DNA from: CAYQZD01 sp964421875
Lineage (GTDB): Bacteria > Electryoneota > Tariuqbacteria > Tariuqbacterales > Tariuqbacteraceae
Direction of reading: 5' to 3'
DNA length: 40,924 nt
Assembly: GCA_964421875.1 (NCBI GenBank)
Contig: CAYQZD010000025.1
Span: forward strand, 1-40,924
The notes under the pieces were generated by a model that was given only the letters and a program-made list of their open reading frames with translations, was not told where the DNA came from and ran no database searches. Position 1 is the first letter of the stretch, and each line of letters opens with the position of its first letter. This document shows positions 33,290 through 40,862 of this stretch, one piece after another. The translations under genes and the position numbers were made by a program.

Positions 33290-34129
33290 ATGAGAACTAT
33301 TAAGGCTGAAAGCGTAATTCCCTCTGTAAAGCGGTTATGCATGGAGGCCAACTACATTCTTGGCGATGACGTAATAGCGGAGATAAAGAATTTCCTGGCA
33401 AAGGAAGAATCGCCCACTGCAAAAGCGATACTGGAGCAAATCCTGGATAACGCGGAAATCGCCCGACGGGAGGAGGTTGCGATGTGTCAGGACACCGGCT
33501 TTGCGGTTTACTTTGTGGAGAAGGGGATTGATTTGTGCATCGAAGGAAATCTCAGCGAAGCTGTCAACGAGGGCACCCGCCAGGGATACATCGAGGGATA
33601 CCTTCGGAAATCGATAGTGGAGGATCCATTACGGAGGGTGAATACCAAGGACAACACTCCGGCGGTGATATGGATTGAAGACGTCCCCGGCGATCAGTTG
33701 AAAATTACCTTCGCCCCCAAGGGTGGCGGTTCCGAAAACATGTCGGAGGTGAAAATGTTGAAGCCTTCCGACGGCGAGGAGGGAGTGAAGGACTTCGTGG
33801 TGGACCGGGTTCGCCGCAGCGGAGCGAATCCCTGCCCTCCCATCATCGTGGGAGTGGGCATTGGCGGCACCTTCGACAAGTGCGCCCAGCTAGCGAAAAA
33901 ATCACTTCTGCGCGAGGTGGGGTCCACTCATCCCGACTCCTACTACGCCGCAATGGAGGATGAACTTTTGGAGAGGGTAAACAAACTGGGGATAGGCCCG
34001 CAGGGTTTCGGCGGCAGGACCACTGCGCTGGACGTATTTATTGAAGCGCACCCCTGCCATATCGCCTCTATGCCGGCTGCGGTTAACATTCAGTGCCACG
34101 CCGCCCGGCATAAAGTGGTGGTAATATAG
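33290..34129 (+). CDS. fumarate hydratase class I, alpha subunit
   Basis: The 279-residue protein matches the alpha subunit of the two-subunit, Fe-S class I fumarase / L-tartrate dehydratase family. Key segments are VAMCQDTGFAVYFV (Cys 66), IVEDPLRRVNTKDNTPAVIW, PKGGGSENMSE, GANPCPPIIVGVGIGG, FDKCAQLAKKSLLRE, GPQGFGGRTTALDVFIE and CHIASMPAAVNIQCHAARHK. Several cysteines can ligate the 4Fe-4S cluster. The ATG has GAGGACATAAA upstream. The beta subunit is not in the window: after the stop come a terminator and a gene on the other strand, so the partner must be encoded elsewhere. Confidence 0.93.
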   Translation: MRTIKAESVIPSVKRLCMEANYILGDDVIAEIKNFLAKEESPTAKAILEQILDNAEIARREEVAMCQDTGFAVYFVEKGIDLCIEGNLSEAVNEGTRQGYIEGYLRKSIVEDPLRRVNTKDNTPAVIWIEDVPGDQLKITFAPKGGGSENMSEVKMLKPSDGEEGVKDFVVDRVRRSGANPCPPIIVGVGIGGTFDKCAQLAKKSLLREVGSTHPDSYYAAMEDELLERVNKLGIGPQGFGGRTTALDVFIEAHPCHIASMPAAVNIQCHAARHKVVVI

Positions 34130-34161
34130 CCGCGTTCCCCAAGGAAAGCGAATCGGTTTAT

Positions 34162-34197
34162 AAAAAAAATCCCGGCGTATTCTCGCCGGGATTTTTT
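34162..34197 (+). terminator. bidirectional Rho-independent terminator
   Basis: ATCCCGGCG-TATTCT-CGCCGGGAT with A residues before and T residues after. It serves the fumarase subunit gene on the plus strand and the FecR gene on the minus strand, which converge here. Confidence 0.93.
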
Positions 34198-34227
34198 AAG
34201 ATGCAACTTCCCCCAATTGCCGCCGCC

Positions 34228-35376
34228 TCACTGGGTCTTGACGCGGAGAACCACCCTCTTGAAACCGCCGGGCATTTCCACAATTTCAAAACCTTCAACA
34301 ATCATTCCCCCTGAAATCAGCTGCCTCAAGGTCTGTTCGAAACTGGTTTCGCCGGTGGTAATCTGACCGCCCACATAACCCATATTTTCGGCTTCCGTAA
34401 CTCCTATGTTCCTCAGAATGGTGAAAATTGCTTCCGATTCCCAGTCACTTTCAGGCTGTCCCTCGGCGATTTCAATATCCTCCTTATCGGGCCTGCAGTC
34501 TCCACCCTGAACCGAAACCTCCACCTGACCCGGTTCGTCACACTTGCCGTACAGATTGATACGGCCTCCCGTCATCTCCGCCTCAAGCTGAGGCGACCAT
34601 TCCACACCGTAAAGGGAGAATTGATGTTTTTCCGAATTGGAGGCTAAAACAATATTGGTTTGGCACTGCGGGTCTACGTTTCCGGTGCTCATATTGAGGG
34701 CTCTTATTGGCAACCGATAGGATTCGCCGGTCGCGGGCGGGGTGGCCGGTTTGCCTAAATCAAGCTGCCAGGAAGTGCCGGTATGCGGTTCCCGCTGTTT
34801 GCGCTCTTTGGAGGACATCCGTTTGGGAGCTGAAGGCGGATTGTCGGGTTTAGCTTCACTCTTCTCATTCTGCCGCACAGTAACCTGCCCTAATTCGTTG
34901 GAAAAGTCCACAATGCCCTGGAAAACGAAGAGCCAGGTGACTCCAAAATCATCGACAAGGACGGACAATTCCGTGCCCTTCACGGAGGCTACGGATGAAG
35001 GAGTTTCTACCTCGAATTTCGCATCCCGCCGCGTGACTTTAGCCCAAATTTTACCTAGAGGCAGCTTGACTTTTGTATCAAGAGCGCCGCTTTTTGTGCG
35101 GTCGGCGGTCAAGGTAATGGAACTGTTCTCCTGGATTTTCAGCAGGCTGCCATCTACGAATAAAATGGCCGCGGCTGACTTCTCCCCGGTATTCATCCCA
35201 TCACCGGGGTAGAGCAGAGCGCCGGGACTGGCGAAGGAATTATCCTTCGCTTCCGCCCGGACAAGTTTTACTTTACCGCTCACTTCGCGCACCGCGGCGA
35301 TAGGCCTTGCGGCAGAATGCGCGAAAGCGCAGATACCGAGGAGCAAGGCGACGATAAAGCTGAGACTAATTCTCAT
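34228..35376 (-). CDS. FecR domain secreted protein
   Basis: The protein has a Sec signal peptide (MRISLSFIVALLLGICAFAHSAA) and then a FecR domain: REVSGKVKLVRAE, GDGMNTGEKSAAAILFVDGSLLKIQENSSITL, LGKIWAKVTRRDAKFEVETPSSVASVKGTEL. This fits the periplasmic FecR family that often pairs with secreted beta-rich proteins. The middle is Lys/Pro rich and the last 60 residues (LRNIGVTEAENMGYVGG) form another small domain of unknown fold. The start at 35376 is chosen because GGAGG lies 6 nt upstream and the signal begins there; an upstream in-frame start at 35427 would add 17 residues. It follows the fibronectin-like gene by 113 nt. Confidence 0.88.
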   Translation of the reverse strand: MRISLSFIVALLLGICAFAHSAARPIAAVREVSGKVKLVRAEAKDNSFASPGALLYPGDGMNTGEKSAAAILFVDGSLLKIQENSSITLTADRTKSGALDTKVKLPLGKIWAKVTRRDAKFEVETPSSVASVKGTELSVLVDDFGVTWLFVFQGIVDFSNELGQVTVRQNEKSEAKPDNPPSAPKRMSSKERKQREPHTGTSWQLDLGKPATPPATGESYRLPIRALNMSTGNVDPQCQTNIVLASNSEKHQFSLYGVEWSPQLEAEMTGGRINLYGKCDEPGQVEVSVQGGDCRPDKEDIEIAEGQPESDWESEAIFTILRNIGVTEAENMGYVGGQITTGETSFEQTLRQLISGGMIVEGFEIVEMPGGFKRVVLRVKTQ

Positions 35377-35489
35377 CCAACCGCCTCCGGAATATATATT
35401 GTTGATATTGATAACTTTCATAAGCACAAAGTAAATAAATTGACTTGTTCGCTGAGCAATTTCGAGTAATTGAAGTCCGCTGATAGATA

Positions 35490-37361
35490 TCAGGGACCAA
35501 TGATGATTTCCATCTGAACCTGTCCCCCGCCCTGAGTGCCGGGAATGGTGAAGGGACGCACCACCGAGGGCGAACCTAAGGGGTCACCGTGTTCATCCTG
35601 AGGCTGCACCCAGGCGAAATAGGTATTGCCGAAACCAAGTTCGGGAGCGGTGGGCGGGTATATCAGGTTGAAAAGATTTGTCACCGTATCCCAGATGAAA
35701 CTGCCGGTGCTGACAGTGTTGTTGACATACAGGTGATAGGTAGTCGCCCCGCTGACCGGAGTCCAGGTGAAAGCGGGATGTTGAGGAAAATCCTGGCGAA
35801 TAGTAACAGTCAAATCCGGTCCCGACACTGCCGGTCCTACCGGTTCCTCGCAAATGAATGAAGTATATTCGGACTCGACTATGAGGTGATTGTCCCGGTA
35901 AGCCTTCACCTTAGCGTAGTATGTCTGATTATAATTCAATGGAGGATCTGTGGGTGTATAAATGTAGAAAACCATATTCAGGTCGTTGATGGTATGGAAA
36001 AGATCGCCTGGGTCAGGTAGAGTGAACAATTCCAAATCATAGCGGTCGATGCCCATCAGGCTGGTCCAGGAGAATTGCGGGAAAAGCGGGTTCGATTCCG
36101 GGCAGTTTATAGTAAGCTCTAAAGCGCCTAAAAACCGGCCGAAAAAGGAGGTTGGTTCGCTCCAAACCCCGCCCGCGGCTCTCACCTTCCAGTAATATTG
36201 TACGCCCGGAATCAGGGAGCCGTTATCAGGGACACGGTCGAGCACATTGAAGGGCACAGCCTCTTCCCAGAAATTGCTCTCAACCGTGGGATCGGTGGGT
36301 TCCAGTTCACCTGAAACCCTGATTTCATAACCCTGCGCGCCCAGAGCCGGCGTCCAGGAGAAATTAGGATGCTCGATATCCATATCGCCGCCATCGTCCG
36401 GCGACAAGTGCCGCGGTAATTCGCCATACTGAAAACAGAAAACCTCACTCTGTCCGGAGAAACCGGCGGAGCTGTTCAGCATATTGCGTTCGCTGCGGGC
36501 GAAAACCTGCCATACATACTTCTTCCCAGCTATGAATCCTTCCTCGGATGCGGGGTAAGGGAAAGTGATGGGAAACTGCGTCCCGATCTCGTTTACCTTC
36601 CAGGGAGGTCCCAAAGCGTCCCCCACTTCACGCCAGGTGATGGTATAGAGGGGAAGATTGTCGATAGCCGTGTCGTTGGATTGGTTCGGCAGCTTCTCAC
36701 AAATGATGATACGATAATAAATCACCACTCCGTTTCTGGCGCCGGTTGACAGCCACTGGAAAGTGGGATTGTTTTCATATATAATTTCTCCCTCTTCATT
36801 CTGATTGCCGGGGTACATCAGTTCCGGCGCCGTAGGCATAGTAATGATTACTTCCCTGGCATCCTCCCGCAAAAGAGGAAGTCCGGATGTCCAATTCGGT
36901 GAATTTTCATTGTATAAAAGTTTGAATGTATATTGATAACGCCCGGCGGGCAGGGAGCTTCCGGTATTTAAAACCGCGTCTTGAAATACAGCTCGGAAAT
37001 CGTGATAGGCGAGCTGTTCATCGTAAAAATAATTGTCATTTCGGTAAGTCACCGTTTGTCCGGGTGTGAGTTGTTCACCTCTGGAGTATCCCCAGAATAT
37101 TTGACCATCTTCAACATCTGGGTCAGCGCAGTTGAATACTTGTATCTCCGCCTCCAATATCACCCAGCCCCGCAGCGTGGTCTGTTCATTGTTGGTGACA
37201 TTCACTATAAACAGGTTGGGATTCCGGTTGTAATCGGCCAGGGTGTAAATTGCCCAGGAATCCATCAGGATTAGTTCCATGGTAACATTGGGAATTTGAG
37301 CCGTCAAAGGCGCGGCGAGCGCTAAAAAGACAGTAAACAGAATCAGTACCGTCTTTTTCAT
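35490..37361 (-). CDS. secreted fibronectin-like repeat protein
   Basis: The 623-residue protein has a Sec signal peptide (MKKTVLILFTVFLALAAPLTAQ) and then several beta-sandwich units with the signature PxFSWTPxxGAxxYEIRV: HPNFSWTPALGAQGYEIRV, PLFPQFSWTSLMGIDRYDLEL, HPAFTWTPVSGATTYHLYV and a first NPTFQWLSTG unit, with YYWKVRA or YYAKVKA ends. It lacks a recognisable C-terminal sorting domain and ends GGGQVQMEIIIGP. It may be a periplasmic or surface scaffold. TTAGGAG lies 8 nt before the ATG, and a good promoter is at 37497. The FecR gene follows 113 nt downstream, so the two are likely one transcript. Confidence 0.85.
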   Translation of the reverse strand: MKKTVLILFTVFLALAAPLTAQIPNVTMELILMDSWAIYTLADYNRNPNLFIVNVTNNEQTTLRGWVILEAEIQVFNCADPDVEDGQIFWGYSRGEQLTPGQTVTYRNDNYFYDEQLAYHDFRAVFQDAVLNTGSSLPAGRYQYTFKLLYNENSPNWTSGLPLLREDAREVIITMPTAPELMYPGNQNEEGEIIYENNPTFQWLSTGARNGVVIYYRIIICEKLPNQSNDTAIDNLPLYTITWREVGDALGPPWKVNEIGTQFPITFPYPASEEGFIAGKKYVWQVFARSERNMLNSSAGFSGQSEVFCFQYGELPRHLSPDDGGDMDIEHPNFSWTPALGAQGYEIRVSGELEPTDPTVESNFWEEAVPFNVLDRVPDNGSLIPGVQYYWKVRAAGGVWSEPTSFFGRFLGALELTINCPESNPLFPQFSWTSLMGIDRYDLELFTLPDPGDLFHTINDLNMVFYIYTPTDPPLNYNQTYYAKVKAYRDNHLIVESEYTSFICEEPVGPAVSGPDLTVTIRQDFPQHPAFTWTPVSGATTYHLYVNNTVSTGSFIWDTVTNLFNLIYPPTAPELGFGNTYFAWVQPQDEHGDPLGSPSVVRPFTIPGTQGGGQVQMEIIIGP

Positions 37362-37496
37362 AATTAACTCCTAAGGAAATATTTTATGGGCAGCCGGAAC
37401 GGGTAAAATTCAAACGAGCGGATACTGGGGAAAGGAGGTTAGTGCCAGCGCAATATTGAGCTAGCAGCCTTTCCTGCACTATTCACACAATCATTT

Positions 37497-37525
37497 ATTA
37501 TAATGAAAAATTATCACTAAATCAA
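37497..37525 (-). promoter_or_regulatory. sigma70-like promoter for the fibronectin-like/FecR unit
   Basis: On the minus strand TTGATT (37520-37525), a 17-bp spacer and TATAAT (37497-37502). The leader to the ATG at 37361 would be about 130 nt. The other bases between 37362 and 37776 show no gene. Confidence 0.7.
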
Positions 37526-37776
37526 TAATGATTATACTTTACTCAAAAAAAAGCCATTGGCAGACTGCATGGTATATTAAAAATATCGGAAATTCGTGGT
37601 GAAGTTGTTATGACGCAGAGCACAATAATCTCTTTAAAGTCGACTGATGAAATAGAATCGAGCTTAGAACCTCAACCTCCCGCTAATATAAGAAAAGGGC
37701 GTGGAAAATTCCACAGCCCCTTATCTCCATCCGGACAAGCGGTTTCTCAACAAAAATCCGCTGAATCGAATACTAT

Positions 37777-37920
37777 ATTGATTCTAAAAAAGATTGTCCT
37801 ATATTCTGTCACTCCCGCGAAAGCGGGAGTCCAGTATATCATAGAAATACAAGAAGATAGATTCCCGCCTGCGCGGGAATGACAATTATAACTCGCAATT
37901 CTTTTCAAGAATTGCTATAT
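37777..37920. repeat. two-hairpin dispersed element, full copy
   Basis: ATTGATTCTAAAAAAGATTG through the two arms to the GAATTGCTATAT end; nearly identical to 29550-29692, differing at only about a dozen positions. It ends 12 nt before the stop of the DsrC-like gene. Confidence 0.85.
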
Positions 37921-37931
37921 TTACCAACGGC

Positions 37932-38591
37932 TCACCTTGCCCGCAATCCCGCAATCTTGACCGCACCGCGATGATACCCATCGGGGAATAGTCCACCCAG
38001 TTCATTAATCTCAAGATTAAACGCTTCGCAGGTTTCATAAACTGTGGGAACTCTGTCCAGCTTCCGGTAACTCTCCCTGAGGAAATAGATGATTTCCCAG
38101 TGCTTTGGCGTGAGGTTAAGGGGCATTTTCATATCCTGGGCTCTATAGAGAGCGAATTGCTCATCCCAATCGGAATAGTCCGTTAAAAAACCGCGGACAT
38201 CGATTCGGTAAACCTTATCCGGTGAAATCGCCTTGATTTCTTCCTCCGGCAGAGGTAAAAAGGTGTAATGATGAAGATAGCCCTCCCGGTAGGTGAGTCC
38301 GGCGAGTTTGCAGGCGCCGCGCAGGTACCCGGTAGGGAACAGCACCCTGAGTTCCTTAAGACGAAGCCCGTTCAGCTTGCAGGTCTGGTAAACCAAAGGA
38401 CATTTGCCAAACTCGGCCAGGGTATCCCGGATGAAATGGATAACTTCCCAATGCTTTTGGGTCAGACCATTCGGAATTTGATGGCTGGGAGCTAAACCTT
38501 CGGCAAATTCCTCCGACCAATCTTTGTGGTCACATAGAAAACCCAATGAATCTACCTGAAATGTTTTTTCCTTGAAGGTGATACTGCGCAT
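37932..38591 (-). CDS. tandem DsrC/TusE-like protein lacking CysA
   Basis: The 219-residue protein is two DsrC/TusE-like domains in one chain (about 1-120 and 128-219). Domain 1: VDSLGFLCDHKDW, GLTQKHWEVIHFIRD, LFPTGYLRGACKLAGLTYREGY. Domain 2: IDVRGFLTDYSDW, NLTPKHWEIIYFLRES, LFPDGYHRGAVKIAGLRAR. DsrC ends CKIAGLPKPTGC, where the first Cys is CysB and the last is the catalytic CysA. Here domain 1 keeps CysB but has Tyr in place of CysA; domain 2 has Val in place of CysB and stops before CysA. Classical sulfur relay is therefore unlikely. AGGAGA lies 8 nt before the ATG, and a promoter with operator lies about 250 nt upstream. Confidence 0.88.
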   Translation of the reverse strand: MRSITFKEKTFQVDSLGFLCDHKDWSEEFAEGLAPSHQIPNGLTQKHWEVIHFIRDTLAEFGKCPLVYQTCKLNGLRLKELRVLFPTGYLRGACKLAGLTYREGYLHHYTFLPLPEEEIKAISPDKVYRIDVRGFLTDYSDWDEQFALYRAQDMKMPLNLTPKHWEIIYFLRESYRKLDRVPTVYETCEAFNLEINELGGLFPDGYHRGAVKIAGLRAR

Positions 38592-38653
38592 TTAAATTTC
38601 TCCTGCTTATATATTACCTGAAAATAGCGGCAGTTAAAGACTCGCCGTTTATA

Positions 38654-38795
38654 CCGATTCCAAAAAAGGTTGTCCTATGGAATGTCACTACCGCGAAAGC
38701 GGGAGTCCAGTATCTTTTATAAATACAAGAAGATGGATTCCTGCTTACGCAGGAATGACAATTTTTACCTGCAATTTTTTTCAAGAATTGCTATA
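38654..38795. repeat. two-hairpin dispersed element, diverged copy in the DsrC-like gene leader
   Basis: GATTCCAAAAAAGGTTGTCC, arm TGTCACTACCGCGAAAGCGGGAGT, AAATACAAGAAGATGG, arm GATTCCTGCTTACGCAGGAATGAC and TTTTTTTCAAGAATTGCTAT. It lies within the transcribed leader of the DsrC-like gene if transcription starts at 38843. Confidence 0.75.
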
Positions 38796-38809
38796 AGACA
38801 ACCAGAATA

Positions 38810-38845
38810 TATTACAATATATTGTCATATTGTAATACAATTGTA
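38810..38845. promoter_or_regulatory. palindromic operator-like sites overlapping the transcription start
   Basis: A perfect 11-bp inverted repeat, TATTACAATAT-attgtc-ATATTGTAATA (38810-38837), overlaps a second 10-bp palindrome TACAATTGTA (38836-38845). Both use TTGTA/TACAA half-sites. They lie just downstream of the -10 box of the promoter at 38850-38878, where a bound repressor would block initiation. Confidence 0.65.
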
Positions 38846-38849
38846 GTAT

Positions 38850-38878
38850 AATATAACACAACTAATCGTTATTGTCAA
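38850..38878 (-). promoter_or_regulatory. consensus-like sigma70 promoter for the DsrC-like gene
   Basis: Minus strand TTGACA (38873-38878), a 17-bp spacer and TATATT (38850-38855). Predicted start is near 38843, inside the operator-like palindromes; the leader to the ATG at 38591 would be about 250 nt. The gap from 38879 to 39109, on the other side, holds nothing else that can be named. Confidence 0.7.
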
Positions 38879-39109
38879 GTAATTTCTGATTTTTTTTAAT
38901 AATGCTGTGTAGGAAGTGTACAGAACTTAGCTAGGGTTTGAATATAGATAAAGAAGATTAAGCACAACAGCCCGCCTTTGGTGGATTTGCGATTATCTGC
39001 GTTTTAAACCATCATCCGATGGATTCTCTTCGCGAACCATCGCACAACTTAGGATAAAAAACTCATGGCTCGCGGGATAGGCTGATGTTATTTTCAAGGT
39101 AAAATTTAA

Positions 39110-40627
39110 CTATACCGAATCTGAAATTAGTCCCTGGCTTGGATCTCGGCTCCTGATATAATCCACCAGTTCGCCGCCTAAATCCGAAGCCGTGGCTATT
39201 TTATCATAGTCGAGTTTTTGATTATTGAGGTACTGGAGTATCAACAGGCTCCCCTCAACGGTTCCAGGCATAATCCCACTGAAAAAGAAACCCATTTTTT
39301 CAAATTCCATGCAGACCATTGGAGTTAAAGGATCACTCAGCGGTAAGTGAAGATAAATAGTCTCCAGACGGTCTACACAAAGCCCTTTGAGATTTCGCGC
39401 CACATCGGTAATTGTGTTCAATCCGTAAACTTTTACTCGGATGTTAGCGGCTGCAAATTTATCGGTGACGGTTTTAATCTCAGCATGACGGTTCGGTAGT
39501 TTCTGACTGCTGTCCGCTGATCCTCGTTTATAATTAACACCGGTTCTTTCGAGAATTTTTTCAATCATTTCCGTATGTTGAGGCGGTGGATAAATGGTAA
39601 GCATTTTAGGCTTATGAACATAGAGAAAATGCGCTACCAGGCTCTCCCGTTGAGCGCCGCCTGCCTTGATATCCTTGAATTCGAGTGAAGGCGCTCGCGA
39701 GAGAAACACTGCGCATTCGCTGAAATTGTATTTATGCAAAGCCTTCTGGGAAAAGGGATGAGTGCTCACCGCCTGGCTGATAAGTCCCACCAAATCCCTT
39801 TTCTCAGCGAAATCCAAGCGCAACTGTCCGAGCCGGTTCAAGCAGCCCAGACCGCGGTATTTAGGCTTGACAAAAGCGATTCCGATTTCAGCGGTTCTTC
39901 GGTCCTCCTGGTTGAATTCGAGGGCGGCGTGCCCCATAATCTCACCGTTCTCCTCCACTGCGACAAATGATACGATGTCTTCGTGGCTATTCAACGCTCG
40001 CACGCGGTCGGGATAGTATATATGGTCATTCGCATAAGAGTAGCCGTACGCAAAATACGCGCAACGTGACACCTCCACCGCCTCATCGAGCTTCATCCGC
40101 CGGACGTTGTAGGATACTTCACGCTTTTCCGGCGCCTCTTTATGCGCCTGTTTCGCTTGAGCTATTTCATGCTCCTCCAAATACTCTTCTACGCCTTTAT
40201 GCGCCAGGTATTTAACCAGGTGAGTTTCCATTCCATCCGGTCCCAGGTTATGAAATGAAACTTCATCCAAACATTGCTTCATCAGATACACTCCCAGCCC
40301 CGCATCAGACATCTTTTCCCGCATCGCATCCGGTTTATATTCCGGTATCTGTTTAGGGTCGAAGGGGAGGCCTTTGTCCCGTACAATTATTTTCAAACCC
40401 AACGGCACTGACTGGCAAACCACCTCATAACTCGCTTCTTCACCGGGATCGAAGGCATGGGTTATCACATTGGTGACCGCCTCTTCCACCCCTATTTGGA
40501 TCTTATTAATCTCATCTTCCTTAAAACCCATCATTCGTGAAACTCCGGCGATACAATCCTGCACAATGGGAATGCAGTCGAGATTATTGGGGACATTGAG
40601 GCTTATGCTGCCCTTTTTCAAAGGCAT
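39110..40627 (-). CDS. anti-sigma-type ATPase fused to GNAT domain
   Basis: The 505-residue protein starts with an RsbW/SpoIIAB-like GHKL ATPase: the N box EEAVTNVITHA (48-58), DKGLPFDP (84-91) and GLGVYLMKQ (110-118). After a charged linker (about 150-170) comes a GNAT acetyltransferase domain (about 174-330), with IMGHAALEF, AEIGIAFVKPKYRGLGCLNRL as the acetyl-CoA loop, and SQKALHKYNF. The last 170 residues are a further domain with no confident name, possibly a degenerate second GNAT (CMEFEKMGFFFSGIMPG). The ATG has AAGGAGG 7 nt upstream. No sigma factor, RsbV-like antagonist or PP2C gene is nearby, so its partner is unknown. Confidence 0.85.
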   Translation of the reverse strand: MPLKKGSISLNVPNNLDCIPIVQDCIAGVSRMMGFKEDEINKIQIGVEEAVTNVITHAFDPGEEASYEVVCQSVPLGLKIIVRDKGLPFDPKQIPEYKPDAMREKMSDAGLGVYLMKQCLDEVSFHNLGPDGMETHLVKYLAHKGVEEYLEEHEIAQAKQAHKEAPEKREVSYNVRRMKLDEAVEVSRCAYFAYGYSYANDHIYYPDRVRALNSHEDIVSFVAVEENGEIMGHAALEFNQEDRRTAEIGIAFVKPKYRGLGCLNRLGQLRLDFAEKRDLVGLISQAVSTHPFSQKALHKYNFSECAVFLSRAPSLEFKDIKAGGAQRESLVAHFLYVHKPKMLTIYPPPQHTEMIEKILERTGVNYKRGSADSSQKLPNRHAEIKTVTDKFAAANIRVKVYGLNTITDVARNLKGLCVDRLETIYLHLPLSDPLTPMVCMEFEKMGFFFSGIMPGTVEGSLLILQYLNNQKLDYDKIATASDLGGELVDYIRSRDPSQGLISDSV

Positions 40628-40678
40628 AGCTTTTCCTCCTTAAATGTATGTTAGGCTATACTGACTTGAAGCGAAGGT

Positions 40679-40755
40679 GTCATTCTGGCTGCCGCTACTG
40701 CGGGAAGCCAGAATCCTTCTTTTAAAGAGGGATTCCGGCTGCGCCGGAATGACGA
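40679..40755. repeat. two-hairpin repeat, GGATTCCGGC type
   Basis: Arm GTCATTCTGGCTGCC...GGAAGCCAGAAT, a short spacer, then arm GGATTCCGGCTGCGCCGGAATGAC. It resembles the element at 27492-27560, with the arms in the opposite order. Confidence 0.7.
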
Positions 40756-40819
40756 TAAGGGTAATTGCTCTAAAAGCTAAATAGATACAAATGTATAAAT
40801 AATAAGAGGTAACACCAAT

Positions 40820-40852
40820 AAAAAAAGGGCTTATACTAACCATATAAGCCCT
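40820..40852 (-). terminator. Rho-independent terminator after tRNA-Pro
   Basis: On the minus strand AGGGCTTATA-TGGTTAG-TATAAGCCCT is followed by six T residues. It begins 11 nt past the tRNA 3-prime end. Confidence 0.9.
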
Positions 40853-40862
40853 GTGTTTCCCA

